Assembly: GCA_002344965.1 (NCBI GenBank)
Contig: DDUU01000037.1
Location: forward strand, 62,001-126,000
Reading direction: 5' to 3'
Source of the DNA: Candidatus Tepidiaquacellales bacterium UBA2330
GTDB lineage: Bacteria > Bacteroidota > Ignavibacteria > Tepidaquicellales > Tepidaquicellaceae
DNA length: 64,000 nucleotides
Below the pieces are notes generated by a model, which saw only the letters and a program-made list of their open reading frames with translations, made no database searches and was not told where the DNA came from. This document shows positions 1 to 9,299 of this stretch, piece by piece (the first letter of the stretch is position 1; every line of letters begins with the position of its first letter). Made by a program: the position numbers and the translations under genes.

Positions 1-738
1 ATGATACTGGAAAGCATTCTGCAGAATTCGGGACTTGTAAAAGACAGGGAATATTTTCTGCAGCAGACAATTAAAGATGATGAAGGCAGGAACTTAAGAC
101 CTGATGTGCTTGTAAAGCTTCCTGATAACAGGCTTATAATAATTGATTCAAAAGTTTCACTGGTCTCTTATGATAAATTTTCATCAGCTGAAACGCCTGA
201 AGAACAGTCAATGCATTTGAAAGAACATTTGAAATCAGTTTACAGGCATATTGATGATCTGCAGAGTAAAAGTTATGATAACCTTGAGGCATCGCTTGAT
301 TTCACAATGATGTTCATACCTATAGAACCAGCATATCTTATTTCAATTCAGACGGATCAGCATCTGTGGTCTTATGCATACAAAAAACGAATTTTGCTGA
401 TCAGCCCTACGAATCTAATTGCATGTCTGAAGCTGATGGCGAACTTATGGAAAAGAGAGCTTCAGAGTAAAAATGCAATGGAGATAGTAAAAAGAGGCGA
501 GCTGCTTTATGAAAAATTTGTTAGTTTTGCATCTGCGCTTGAAGAAGTCGGGAAACATATTGACAAATCGCAGGAGTCATATTCTACAGCGGTTAAGCTT
601 CTTAAAAGCGGAAGCGGTCATCTGGTAGGTCAGGCGCTGAAGCTGAAAAATCTCGGATTGAAATCCAACAAGGAAATTCCGCCTGCTTTTCTGCCGGATG
701 ATACAGAAACTGATAACGAAGCGAAACAAATAGAATAA
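1..738 (+). CDS. rmuC: RmuC family DNA recombination protein, C-terminal part
   Basis: RmuC proteins are membrane-anchored coiled-coil proteins with a PD-(D/E)xK-like nuclease domain that limit recombination at inverted repeats. The visible 245 residues are the nuclease-like half: RPDVLVKLPDNRLIIIDSKV near residues 33-52, then FIPIEPAYL and LISPTNLIACLKLM, all typical of the family. The ATG at base 1 corresponds to the interior conserved block (LESILQNSGL), so the N-terminal membrane and coiled-coil part lies outside the window and this ATG is probably not the true start. The family assignment is secure; the start is not. Confidence 0.88.
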   Translation: MILESILQNSGLVKDREYFLQQTIKDDEGRNLRPDVLVKLPDNRLIIIDSKVSLVSYDKFSSAETPEEQSMHLKEHLKSVYRHIDDLQSKSYDNLEASLDFTMMFIPIEPAYLISIQTDQHLWSYAYKKRILLISPTNLIACLKLMANLWKRELQSKNAMEIVKRGELLYEKFVSFASALEEVGKHIDKSQESYSTAVKLLKSGSGHLVGQALKLKNLGLKSNKEIPPAFLPDDTETDNEAKQIE

Positions 739-1218
739 AATGTGAAGCTTAATATATACAGTGCTTCAGTATATAAAATAGTAATATTTTAAAATTCTGA
801 ATACGGAACAGGAAAGTCGTGAATAAATATAACCCGGTAAAAAGCAAAGATTTCTTAAAAGCTCTGAACAGAGATCATTATTACTGACTATTGCTTTGAG
901 TGACAGGATATAAAAAAATAAAGTAAAGACGAATGCATTTGAAATATTCAAAGAAGTTTTTAAGTAAACTATTACAGGAGATACAAGTTTGTGAAAGCAA
1001 TAACGTGCATTAATAATCAGTTTTCCGGTATAAATAAATTGATAAATAAATTAAAAAGAATTTTAAAATTCATCCGTTGTATATATTTTGACCAAACGTA
1101 TAACTCAAATAGTTTTTAATGTTTTTAATCAAGAATATTATTCCAGATTTTCTTAGATACAGACAGAAAAATATTCTGTTGTATTAAAATTAAGAATTAC
1201 TAAAAAATAAACTTATAT
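739..1218. other. Intergenic, 480 bp, no gene seen
   Basis: AT-rich stretch between the RmuC gene and a barrel gene. A 61-codon open frame on the minus strand (766-951) is Phe/Tyr/Leu-rich low-complexity sequence with no recognisable start context, and is not called. I see no clear hairpin terminator. Confidence 0.5.
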
Positions 1219-2112
1219 ATGAAATATTTTTTAATGCTGATAATAAGTCTGATGTTAACGGAAACACTTATTTCACAGGATCTTGAGCCAAGAAACTATT
1301 CAATTCTTCCGATAGGATTGAATGCTGCGGCGCTGGGTTATGTTTATTCATCCGGTGATATAGTTTCAGATGCGAATTCTCCCGTAAAAGATCTGGAATT
1401 AACTTCAAATACAATTGTAGCAAGTTATGTCAGAACTTTCGGTTTATTTGGAAAGCTGGCAAGAGTTCAGGCGGTAGTGCCGTTTATTTTTCTTGGAGGA
1501 GATCTGAAAATTAACGGAAGAGATACTTCCGGCACAAGAAACGGTTTTGCGGATTCTAAAATTAAATTCGGCATTAATCTTATAGGCTCTCCGGCAATGG
1601 AACCAAAAGAGATGATGCAATTTTCGGAGAAATTTGTATTGGGAACAAGCCTGGTAATAGCAGTTCCGACAGGACAGTATTTTGATGAAAAATTAATTAA
1701 CATAGGTTCAAACCGGTGGGGGTTTAAACCGGAAATCGGAATGTCATATAAACTCGGATCGTTTTATTTTGAATTTTTCACAGGTGTATGGATGTTCACA
1801 AAGAATTCAGAATTTTTAAAAACAAATACGGTTACACAGGATCCGATACTTTCTTTACAGGGGCATATAAGTTATTTATTCCCTTCAAAGATCTGGGTTT
1901 CAGGAAATGTAGGATATTCAGGCGGCGGTGATTCTCAGATAAACGGAGTTGAAAAAAATGACTATCAAAGAAATGTCAGGTCCGGTTTTACATTATCAGT
2001 TCCGTTATCAATGTCACATTCAGTCAAAGCGTCCGTTAACACAGGAGTCACTACCAGGATCGGCGGTAACTTTACGACTTATTCATTGATCTATCAATAT
2101 ATTTGGTTTTAA
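1219..2112 (+). CDS. Outer-membrane beta-barrel protein, PF13557-like (MetA-type transporter)
   Basis: 297 residues. An N-terminal signal peptide (MKYFLMLIISLMLTETLIS, cut before QDLEPR) is followed by the pattern LEPRNYSILPIGLNAAALGY, which opens many proteins of the 'MetA-pathway of phenol degradation' family of putative outer-membrane channels. Alternating strands continue to a C-terminal aromatic residue (IYQYIWF), the usual end of a barrel recognised by BAM. The family has no firmly established substrate. It is followed after 125 bp by a second barrel gene in the same direction, so the two may be co-expressed. The barrel call is strong; transport function is inference. Confidence 0.78.
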   Translation: MKYFLMLIISLMLTETLISQDLEPRNYSILPIGLNAAALGYVYSSGDIVSDANSPVKDLELTSNTIVASYVRTFGLFGKLARVQAVVPFIFLGGDLKINGRDTSGTRNGFADSKIKFGINLIGSPAMEPKEMMQFSEKFVLGTSLVIAVPTGQYFDEKLINIGSNRWGFKPEIGMSYKLGSFYFEFFTGVWMFTKNSEFLKTNTVTQDPILSLQGHISYLFPSKIWVSGNVGYSGGGDSQINGVEKNDYQRNVRSGFTLSVPLSMSHSVKASVNTGVTTRIGGNFTTYSLIYQYIWF

Positions 2113-2237
2113 TATTTACTCAAACAGTTAATAACTGATTATAATACATCCTGAAAAGAATTTTAAATAAACTAAAAGCTAAGGATATATTTCAAATTGA
2201 AAATCAAAATAAATTTTAAAATTTTTTAACGCTAGTT

Positions 2238-3482
2238 ATGCTGAAAACTTACTTCGCAGGTTCCATTTATGTATTGATTACTGTATTATTTCTTACTTCA
2301 GGAAATTTGTATTCTCAGGAAAATATAGATTATTCCAAACAAAAAGATTTAAAAGATGTGATTAGGAAATTGTTTAGTTCGAAGAAAGACTCAATTGATC
2401 CGAGATTAAAATTTTCAGATAAGCGTGAGCCTTCTTTTACTTTTTTACCCGGTGTAAGTTATAATCCTGCCACGGCATTTGTAATTGGTTTCAATGCAAC
2501 TAAAGCATGGTATCTTGGAACTTCAAAAAATACAAACAATTCATCTGCAAATCTTTCAGCTTCTTACACAACAAAGAATCAGTTCAAGTTTTCTTTACAG
2601 CAAAATGTTTTTACTAACGATAATAAAATAAATTTTCAGGGAGACGCAAGACTCTGGCTGTTTGCGCAAAATACTTATGGTCTCGGAACGGCGACTAAAC
2701 CGGCTGATATTCAGGATATGGATTTTAATTTAATCAGATTTAATGAGAATATACTGCTGAATGCTGCAAAGAATTTATTTCTTGGAATAGGATACAGTTT
2801 TGAATATTACTATAAAATATCAACTGTTGACAGCAGCGGTATGTTTTTGTATCCAAATCATAACAATACTTACAGTAAGCGGCACGGACTTGACAGTACC
2901 AAAAGCATATCTTCCGGACCTGTATTTAATATTTATTTTGACAGCAGGGATAATACTGTAAATGCATATAAAGGTTTTGTCTTTGATTTTAAATATTATT
3001 TTTACAATACTTTTTTCGGAAGCCAGTCAAACTGGCAGAAAATCACATTTGACGCAAGAGCATACAAGTCACTCAATGAAAAAAATTCAAATAAGGTTGC
3101 TGTATGGTTTATGGGAAACTGGGTTTTGAACGGACTGCCTCCGTATCTCTCACTCACATCTACCGGATGGGACAAATACAATACATCCGGAAGAGGGTTT
3201 ATTCAGGGCAGATTCAGAGGAAGACAATTTTTATACGGAGAGATTGAGAACAGAATAGATCTGACATCTGACGGATTTATTGGACTGGCTCTTTTTGCTA
3301 ATGCCACTACAGCAAGCGATCCTGACAGTAATCTGAAAATTTTTGATGCAATTCAGCCTGCAGGCGGAGTAGGAATTAGAATTAAATTTGATAAATATTC
3401 AAGAACAAATATCGCAGTAGATTATGCTGTAGGTAATTTCGGTTCATCGGGAATATTTATGAGTATAGGTGAATTTTTTTAA
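2238..3482 (+). CDS. BamA/TamA-like surface antigen (D15) outer-membrane protein
   Basis: 414 residues with a signal peptide (MLKTYFAGSIYVLITVLFLTS, cleaved near LYSQ). The mature part has the FTFLPGVSYNPATAF opening seen in Bacteroidota 'BamA/TamA family' proteins that lack POTRA domains, a long run of beta strands, a NIYFDSRDN segment typical of the Omp85 barrel, and a terminal Phe (SIGEFF). It is much shorter than true BamA (about 800 residues), so it is not the BAM core. A specialised porin or lipid-handling barrel is possible. Function is not resolved from sequence. Confidence 0.7.
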   Translation: MLKTYFAGSIYVLITVLFLTSGNLYSQENIDYSKQKDLKDVIRKLFSSKKDSIDPRLKFSDKREPSFTFLPGVSYNPATAFVIGFNATKAWYLGTSKNTNNSSANLSASYTTKNQFKFSLQQNVFTNDNKINFQGDARLWLFAQNTYGLGTATKPADIQDMDFNLIRFNENILLNAAKNLFLGIGYSFEYYYKISTVDSSGMFLYPNHNNTYSKRHGLDSTKSISSGPVFNIYFDSRDNTVNAYKGFVFDFKYYFYNTFFGSQSNWQKITFDARAYKSLNEKNSNKVAVWFMGNWVLNGLPPYLSLTSTGWDKYNTSGRGFIQGRFRGRQFLYGEIENRIDLTSDGFIGLALFANATTASDPDSNLKIFDAIQPAGGVGIRIKFDKYSRTNIAVDYAVGNFGSSGIFMSIGEFF

Positions 3483-3613
3483 AAAAAAATAATTTTCAAT
3501 TTATACCGCTGAAAATATTCATTGTGTTTAGATTCCGTTAAATCTATTCTGAAATACTAATCTCCTGCTTATAACTTTTAATTTTTGTATTTTAACAATT
3601 AAATTTTCATAAC

Positions 3614-3687
3614 GCCCTTGTAGCTCAGGTGGATAGAGCAGCAGTTTCCTAAACTGCGGGCCGGATGTTCGAGTCATCCCAAGGGCA
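3614..3687 (+). tRNA. tRNA-Arg (CCT anticodon)
   Basis: A full cloverleaf can be drawn. Acceptor GCCCTTG pairs with CAAGGGC, the D stem is GCTC/GAGC, the anticodon stem GCAGT/ACTGC carries loop TTCCTAA (anticodon CCT at 3648-3650), and the T arm is GGATG/CATCC with TTCGAGT. The discriminator base is A. CCA is not encoded. It decodes AGG. Confidence 0.96.
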
Positions 3688-3726
3688 CAATAATTTCATA
3701 CTGAAATTTGATTCATCTGACCATTT

Positions 3727-4464
3727 ATGAACAGCAGCAATAATAAAGTTGCACTGGTAACCGGAGGCGCAAAAAGACTTGGCAAATATATTTCCGTTTC
3801 ACTTGCTGAATCCGGATTTGATATAATATTAAATTACAATTCGAGTTCACAGAAAGAACTGAAAAAAGTGTTGCAGGAATTTTCAGATGCAGGAGTAAAA
3901 GTCACACCGGTAAAATGCGATGTTACAAATGTTACTGCAGTGAAAAGAATGTTTGCAGTTGTAGAAAAGAAATACGGAAGACTTGACCTGCTTGTAAATA
4001 ATGCTGCCATATTTAGGAGAACCGAATTTACGGAGACAACGGAAAAGGAGTATGACAGTTTTCTTGATACGAATCTGAAAGCAGTTTTCTTCTGCTGTCA
4101 GGAAGCGGCAAAGTTAATGATGAAGAGCAATAATAAGATAAGCAGGATCATAAACATTGCTTCACTCGGAGCGATTGAAAACTGGACAGGATTTATTCCT
4201 TATTCTCTTGCGAAAGCCGGAGTTATTAAACTTACAGAACAGCTCGGTAAAAAACTTGCTCCTGATATACTTGTAAATGCTGTTGCTCCGGGTACGATAG
4301 AAATGGAAGATGAAAGGAATGCTGACTTTGAAAATATAAATAAGTATCCGATGCGTAAGTTTGCTGATCCTGAGGATATAGTTTCACTTGTAAAATATCT
4401 TGCATTAGAAAACAAATATATTACCGGTCAGACATTTACTGTTGACGGAGGTAAAAGTCTGTGA
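3727..4464 (+). CDS. Short-chain dehydrogenase/reductase (FabG/pteridine reductase-like)
   Basis: 245-residue classical SDR with a Rossmann fold. The cofactor motif TGGAKRLG is near residue 13, NNAA near residue 91, and the catalytic Ser (NIASLGAI) precedes Y-x3-K (YSLAK, near residue 158). The C-terminal ITGQTFTVDGG is shared with FabG. The TGGAKRLG form with an Arg two residues before the last Gly is common in pteridine reductase/FolM-like members and suggests NADPH use. The substrate cannot be told from sequence. It heads a + strand run with the LOG protein and YicC. Confidence 0.82.
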   Translation: MNSSNNKVALVTGGAKRLGKYISVSLAESGFDIILNYNSSSQKELKKVLQEFSDAGVKVTPVKCDVTNVTAVKRMFAVVEKKYGRLDLLVNNAAIFRRTEFTETTEKEYDSFLDTNLKAVFFCCQEAAKLMMKSNNKISRIINIASLGAIENWTGFIPYSLAKAGVIKLTEQLGKKLAPDILVNAVAPGTIEMEDERNADFENINKYPMRKFADPEDIVSLVKYLALENKYITGQTFTVDGGKSL

Positions 4465-4511
4465 ATATGATTCTAAAATTATATCCGGAAACATTTTTTA
4501 ACTTAAAATAA

Positions 4512-5351
4512 TTGATGAAATTTTTAAACAAGTCACCAAAAGCTTACCATGATCTGAATTTTTTAAATTCCCCTCAGGCAAGAGACATCAGAATACTGAC
4601 AGAATATAAAGAGCCCCTTGAAAGATTCAGAGTTCAAAAAATTTTTAATACGGTGGTATTTTTCGGATCTGCAAGGACATTACCTCGAAAGACTGCATTG
4701 AAAAATTTAAAAGAGGTCAAAACAAAAATAAAGAATGCCGGAAAGATAAGTACAATACTTAAACGTGAACTTAAGAACGCTGAAACAAATCTAATGATGT
4801 CAAAATATTATGAAGAAACTGTCGAGCTCGCGCAAATGATGACTGAATGGGCAATGGGACTCGGAAAACCTCACAAATATGTGGTCTGCTCAGGCGGAGG
4901 TCCGGGTATAATGGAAGCTGCAAACAAAGGAGCTATGAAGGCAAAAGGACTTTCAATAGGTCTTAATATTTCTCTTCCGTTTGAACAGTATCCTAATCCG
5001 TATATTACTCCGGATTTAAATTTTGAATTTCATTACTTCTTTATGAGAAAATTCTGGTTTGCGTATCCCGCTAAAGCTCTGGTTATTATGCCGGGAGGAT
5101 TCGGTACTCTGGATGAACTGATGGAAATACTCACTCTGGTGCAGACAAAGAAGTTAAGAAAAAAAATTACTGTAGTTATCTACGGTAAAGAATTCTGGGA
5201 TAAAATTATAAATATGGAAATGCTTGCAGAGCTGAATGTAATTTCTCCTGAGGATCTGAAGCTGTTTAAATTCGTAAATACTCCTAAGGAAGCTTTCGAT
5301 TATTTAACAAAAGAGCTAACAAAAAATTATGTTAACAAAGTAAGAAGATGA
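4512..5351 (+). CDS. LOG family protein (TIGR00730-type nucleotide phosphoribohydrolase)
   Basis: 279 residues. The two signature motifs of the 'lysine decarboxylase-like' LOG family are present: SGGGPGIMEAANKGA (near residue 130) and PGGFGTLDELMEILTLVQT (near residue 195). Characterised members cleave the N-glycosidic bond of cytokinin or purine nucleoside 5'-monophosphates. An N-terminal helical extension of about 50 residues precedes the VVFFGSARTLP strand, which resembles the longer bacterial subgroup. ATG codons at 4512 and 4515 are equally possible. It overlaps the next gene by 4 bp (ATGA), indicating translational coupling. Confidence 0.85.
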   Translation: MMKFLNKSPKAYHDLNFLNSPQARDIRILTEYKEPLERFRVQKIFNTVVFFGSARTLPRKTALKNLKEVKTKIKNAGKISTILKRELKNAETNLMMSKYYEETVELAQMMTEWAMGLGKPHKYVVCSGGGPGIMEAANKGAMKAKGLSIGLNISLPFEQYPNPYITPDLNFEFHYFFMRKFWFAYPAKALVIMPGGFGTLDELMEILTLVQTKKLRKKITVVIYGKEFWDKIINMEMLAELNVISPEDLKLFKFVNTPKEAFDYLTKELTKNYVNKVRR

Positions 5352-6229
5352 TCATTAGCATGACAGGATTCGGAAGATCAGAAGGAATTTTCAAAGGCAG
5401 AAAATATTATGCAGAGATCCGTTCTGTGAACAACAAATACAGCGATATTGGCATTAGATATCCCAGACAATTTGCTCCTTATGATGCTGAGCTGAAAGAG
5501 ATAATCAGAAAAAAAATCTCAAGAGGAAAAATCAGCGTTACAATAATATCAGAAAGTCAGGATTCGTCAGCCGGTATTATGAATATGGAACCCGGCATTT
5601 TAAAAAAGTATGTTTCGGATCTAAAGAAAATGAATGAAGCTGTCGGTTCGGATGAAAAAATAAAACTTGAACATATAATAAGTCTGGCGGCAATATTCAG
5701 TCCTGAAGTTATAACCGAGACTAATGATTCCGAAAGGAAATTTTTATTCAGGCTTCTGGAAAATGCCGTGAATGATCTTAACAAAATGAAAAAGAAAGAA
5801 GGTGATTCATTAAAAAAGGATATAAGCGAGAGAATTAATTTTATAAAAAAGGAATCAGACAAGATTTCCGCATTAACAAAAGGAAAAGCTGATCTTTTGA
5901 GGAAAAAGTTAAGGGAGAAGATAAATTCAATTTTATCCGATAAGAAATTAATTGACGAAAACAGACTGGAAACAGAAATTGTTTTATATTCAGAAAGAAT
6001 TGACATCACCGAAGAGCTTATTAGATTAAAAAGTCATTTGAAATATTTTACCGATAACATAAAATCCGATGAGCTGTCCGGAAGGAGACTGAACTTTCTG
6101 GTGCAGGAGATTAACAGGGAGGTAAACACAATTGCATCAAAATCATTGGATGCGGAAATCTCTCAGAAAAGCGCTGTAATAAAAGAGGAGCTTGAAAAAA
6201 TCCGTGAACAATTACAAAACGTCGAATAA
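5348..6229 (+). CDS. YicC/YloC family endoribonuclease
   Basis: 293 residues, the usual length. The start MIISMTGFGRSEG is the family hallmark, and REVNTIASKS near the C-terminus matches the conserved REMNTIGSK block. YicC-type proteins are RNases implicated in small RNA turnover in enterobacteria. Placement immediately upstream of gmk and rpoZ is conserved in many bacteria. The middle is Lys/Glu-rich and helical, as expected. The start overlaps the stop of the LOG gene by 4 bp. Confidence 0.92.
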   Translation: MIISMTGFGRSEGIFKGRKYYAEIRSVNNKYSDIGIRYPRQFAPYDAELKEIIRKKISRGKISVTIISESQDSSAGIMNMEPGILKKYVSDLKKMNEAVGSDEKIKLEHIISLAAIFSPEVITETNDSERKFLFRLLENAVNDLNKMKKKEGDSLKKDISERINFIKKESDKISALTKGKADLLRKKLREKINSILSDKKLIDENRLETEIVLYSERIDITEELIRLKSHLKYFTDNIKSDELSGRRLNFLVQEINREVNTIASKSLDAEISQKSAVIKEELEKIREQLQNVE

Positions 6230-6236
6230 ATCTTAA

Positions 6237-6794
6237 ATGCTTTTTGTCATAGCAGCTCCTTCCGGAGCGGGTAAAACAACTATAGTTAAGGAAATTCTGA
6301 ATCAGATACCGGAGCTTGTATTTTCTGTATCGGCTACTACAAGAAAAAAACGGGAAAATGAAAAGGAAGGTGTGGATTATTTCTTTTTTACAAAAGAAGA
6401 ATTTCAGAATATGATTGAAAAGGATGAGCTTGTTGAGTATGAAATTATTTTCAAAGGAGATTATTACGGAACATTAAGGAAACCGGTGGAAGAGAATACT
6501 ATGAAAGGAATAAATATGGTCTTTGATGTTGATGTAAAAGGCGCTCTGGCAATTAAAAAATTATACGGAGATGATTCGGTTCTTATATTTATAAAACCTC
6601 CTGACAATGATACATTGAAAGAAAGACTTAAAAAAAGAGCAACAGAAAGCGCTGAACAGATAAATGAAAGAATAAAAAGGGTTGATTTAGAAATCGCAAA
6701 AGCCAAAGAATTTGATTATATTGTTCTAAACCAAAATCTTGAAAAAGCAATTGCTGAAGTAAAGCAAATAATTTTAAGTAAAATAAATAAATAA
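6237..6794 (+). CDS. gmk: Guanylate kinase
   Basis: Phosphorylates GMP to GDP with ATP. It has the P-loop APSGAGKTTI at residues 7-16, the GMP-binding segment SATTRKKRENEKEGVDYFF, and IFIKPPDNDTLKERLKKR of the lid. At 185 residues it is at the short end of the family (about 190-210). It starts 7 bp after yicC and ends 3 bp before rpoZ. Confidence 0.96.
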   Translation: MLFVIAAPSGAGKTTIVKEILNQIPELVFSVSATTRKKRENEKEGVDYFFFTKEEFQNMIEKDELVEYEIIFKGDYYGTLRKPVEENTMKGINMVFDVDVKGALAIKKLYGDDSVLIFIKPPDNDTLKERLKKRATESAEQINERIKRVDLEIAKAKEFDYIVLNQNLEKAIAEVKQIILSKINK

Positions 6795-6797
6795 TAA

Positions 6798-7097
6798 ATG
6801 GCAATAGAAACATTAGACCTGGAGAAATTCGAGTCGAAAACGGCAAATCTTTATGAATCTATAGTTGTAGCATCAATGAGATCAAGACAGATTAATGATT
6901 CCATGAAACTGGAATTAAATCAGAAACTTGAACCGATTATCGCAAAGGAAACGGAAGATGATACTATAATGAATCAGGATAAGCTTAATATTTCGCTTGA
7001 GTTTGAAGTGAGACAAAAACCAACAATTCAGTCTGTCCATGAGTTAATGGAAGACCGTCTTAATTACAGATTCAAAAACGAAAAAGACAGCGAGTAA
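6798..7097 (+). CDS. rpoZ: DNA-directed RNA polymerase omega subunit
   Basis: 99 residues. KTANLYESIVVASMRSRQIND (residues 14-34) matches the Bacteroidota/Chlorobi form of omega, in which the usual AxxRAxQL block is replaced by A-x-R-x-R-Q-I. Position between gmk and coaBC is the standard context. The C-terminal half is acidic and family-specific. Omega helps assemble beta-prime into RNA polymerase. Confidence 0.85.
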   Translation: MAIETLDLEKFESKTANLYESIVVASMRSRQINDSMKLELNQKLEPIIAKETEDDTIMNQDKLNISLEFEVRQKPTIQSVHELMEDRLNYRFKNEKDSE

Positions 7098-7129
7098 GCA
7101 AGATCTTTATAATTTTAAAATCATTTTTA

Positions 7130-7159
7130 ATATCCCGGAGTTTTCGGGATATTTTTTTT
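7130..7159 (+). terminator. Rho-independent terminator after rpoZ
   Basis: ATATCCCG (7130-7137) pairs with CGGGATAT (7145-7152) around a 7-nt loop and runs straight into a T tract. It separates the yicC-gmk-rpoZ run from coaBC. Confidence 0.85.
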
Positions 7160-7169
7160 ATCGGAAAAT

Positions 7170-8384
7170 ATGCTGGAAGGTAAAAAAATTTTAATAGGTA
7201 TATCAGGCGGAATTGCAGCTTATAAAATCTGTTATCTTGTAAGATACTTTATAAAACAAGGAGCGGAAGTAAAAGTTATCATGACTCCTTCTGCAGTTAA
7301 TTTTGTTTCCCCGGTAACACTGTCCGCTTTATCTAAAAATGAAGTTATCATTAATATGTTCTCACCGCATGAGAATACTTATAAACTTGAAAAAGCGGAA
7401 ACCAAAACATGGCATGTCAATCTCGGATTATGGGCTGACGTTTTTGTAATCGCTCCGGCAACAGCAAATACACTTGCAAAAATCAATCACGGTATATGCG
7501 ATAATTTTTTATTAACCTCAGTGCTGGCTGCAAGGTGTCCCGTCTTTCTCGCCCCGGCAATGGATGATGATATGATAAAAAATCCCGTTTCAAAAAATAA
7601 TCTAAAGTCATTACGCGAGTACGGATACAATATAATTGAATCTGAATACGGAGAGCTGGCAAGCGGACTTACGGGCGAAGGAAGAATGGCTGAACCCGAA
7701 AAAATATTTGAAATAATAAAAGAGTTTCTCAGCCGGCGAAATGATCTTAAGGGAAAGAAAATTCTTGTTACTGCGGGACCGACAGTTGAATTCCTAGACA
7801 GGGTAAGATTTATCACAAACTCATCCACCGGAAAGATGGGATTTGAAATTGCAAGAGCGGCAAATGACAGAAGCGCTTCTGTTACATTAGTGACCGGTCC
7901 TGTCGTTTTAAATGATATTCAGGGAGTAAAAAGAATTAATGTAAGGACAGCCGGCGAAATGTTCAATGCCGTGAAGTCAAATATTAAAAATAAGGATCTT
8001 GTAATAATGTCTGCTGCAGTTGAAGATTTTGTTCCTGTGAATTCAGTCAGAGGAAAGATAAAGAAAGAAGAAAAGGAAAAATTTGTATTTGAATTTAAAA
8101 GAGCTGTTGATATACTTCAATATTTAGGAGAGAGGAAAAAGAATTTTAAACTTATAGGATTTGCTCTTGAAACAGAAAATGAAATTGAAAATGCACGTAT
8201 GAAGCTGAAGAAAAAAAATCTTGATATGATCGTTTCCAATAATCCTGACACAGAAGGATCGGGATTTGGTACTGATACGAATAAAGTAAATTTTATTACT
8301 TCAAAAAACACAGAAAGTCTTCCTCAAATGAGCAAGTATGAAGTTGGCAATGCAATACTTGATAAATATCTTAAGATGAAATGA
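7170..8384 (+). CDS. coaBC: Bifunctional phosphopantothenoylcysteine decarboxylase / phosphopantothenate-cysteine ligase
   Basis: Makes 4'-phosphopantetheine from phosphopantothenate and cysteine for CoA synthesis. The N-terminal flavin CoaC domain (1-180) has GISGGIAAYK, the catalytic His in TWHVNLGLWAD, APAMDDDM and GEGRMAEP. The C-terminal CoaB domain starts near KGKKILVTAGPTVEFLD and has RFITNSSTGKMG and IMSAAVEDF. At 404 residues it is full length. It overlaps the uracil-DNA glycosylase gene by 4 bp. Confidence 0.96.
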   Translation: MLEGKKILIGISGGIAAYKICYLVRYFIKQGAEVKVIMTPSAVNFVSPVTLSALSKNEVIINMFSPHENTYKLEKAETKTWHVNLGLWADVFVIAPATANTLAKINHGICDNFLLTSVLAARCPVFLAPAMDDDMIKNPVSKNNLKSLREYGYNIIESEYGELASGLTGEGRMAEPEKIFEIIKEFLSRRNDLKGKKILVTAGPTVEFLDRVRFITNSSTGKMGFEIARAANDRSASVTLVTGPVVLNDIQGVKRINVRTAGEMFNAVKSNIKNKDLVIMSAAVEDFVPVNSVRGKIKKEEKEKFVFEFKRAVDILQYLGERKKNFKLIGFALETENEIENARMKLKKKNLDMIVSNNPDTEGSGFGTDTNKVNFITSKNTESLPQMSKYEVGNAILDKYLKMK

Positions 8385-9271
8385 AGCGGGTTAGTCAAAA
8401 TATTATAAAAGATATTTCTGAGCACATTGAGTTTATGAAGAGATATAATTTGTTTCCTTTGCATAATGACGGATTAATGTTAACTGAAGCACTTAAGAGT
8501 CTTGAAAATTTTGATGCGAGTGATATTTCAGGATCCGTTGAAAAGAAAATATATTCTTCTGAAAAGAGCAGCCGGGCTTCGAATGTTGTATCGGAAAAAG
8601 TTGTAAATTTTGATAAGCAAATTAATGAAGATTTTAAGAATGAACTTACAGATAACTACGAAGTGAAAAAAATTACAAAGGAAATATTTAAAACAGATAT
8701 TCCGGATTTTAATGAAATAAGTAAACTTAAAGATACAATCAGCAATTGCTTTAAATGCAGAGAGCTTTCTAATTTGAGAAACAATGTTGTATTCGGAAGC
8801 GGAAATGAAAATGCCGATCTGGTAATAGTCGGCGAGGCTCCGGGTGCGGATGAGGATAAGCAGGGATTGCCTTTCGTCGGCAGAGCCGGAAAATTACTTA
8901 CGGATATTCTTAAAGCTATTAATTTTTCAAGAGATGAAGTTTATATCTGTAATATTCTGAAATGCAGACCTCCTGAAAACAGAAATCCGATGCCGGATGA
9001 AATTGAAAACTGTGAACCTTTTTTGTATAATCAGTTAAAACTTATTAAACCAAAACTAATCCTTGCTCTCGGTACTTTTGCATCACAGACACTGCTGAGA
9101 TCAAAGGAGCCGTTAGGAAAGCTCAGAGGAAGATTTCATACATATGAGGGAGTTAAAATGATGGTAACTTATCATCCGGCAGCGCTGCTGAGAAATCCGG
9201 CATGGAAAAAACCTACGTGGGAAGACGTTAAAATGCTGAGGGCGGAATATGACAATATGATAAAAACATAA
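8381..9271 (+). CDS. Uracil-DNA glycosylase, family 4 (Fe-S)
   Basis: Removes uracil from DNA. The catalytic domain (about 110-296) has the family 4 motif GEAPGADEDKQGLPFVGRAG, Fe-S cysteines in CFKCREL and CNILKC, and the YHPAALLRNP block near the C-terminus. A variable Lys/Ser-rich extension of about 100 residues precedes it, as in many Bacteroidota homologues annotated as 'phage SPO1 DNA polymerase-related'. It is translationally coupled to coaBC and precedes dnaB by 28 bp. Confidence 0.93.
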   Translation: MKRVSQNIIKDISEHIEFMKRYNLFPLHNDGLMLTEALKSLENFDASDISGSVEKKIYSSEKSSRASNVVSEKVVNFDKQINEDFKNELTDNYEVKKITKEIFKTDIPDFNEISKLKDTISNCFKCRELSNLRNNVVFGSGNENADLVIVGEAPGADEDKQGLPFVGRAGKLLTDILKAINFSRDEVYICNILKCRPPENRNPMPDEIENCEPFLYNQLKLIKPKLILALGTFASQTLLRSKEPLGKLRGRFHTYEGVKMMVTYHPAALLRNPAWKKPTWEDVKMLRAEYDNMIKT

Positions 9272-9299
9272 ACTGAAAATTAAAAATTTAAAATCAAAA

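Noticed and set aside
766..951. 61-codon minus-strand frame after RmuC
   Set aside because: Phe/Tyr/Leu-rich low-complexity translation, typical of AT-rich noncoding DNA.
5557..6009. 150-codon frame antisense to yicC
   Set aside because: YicC is certain; the antisense translation is Phe/Ser-rich, as expected from complement of Lys/Glu codons.
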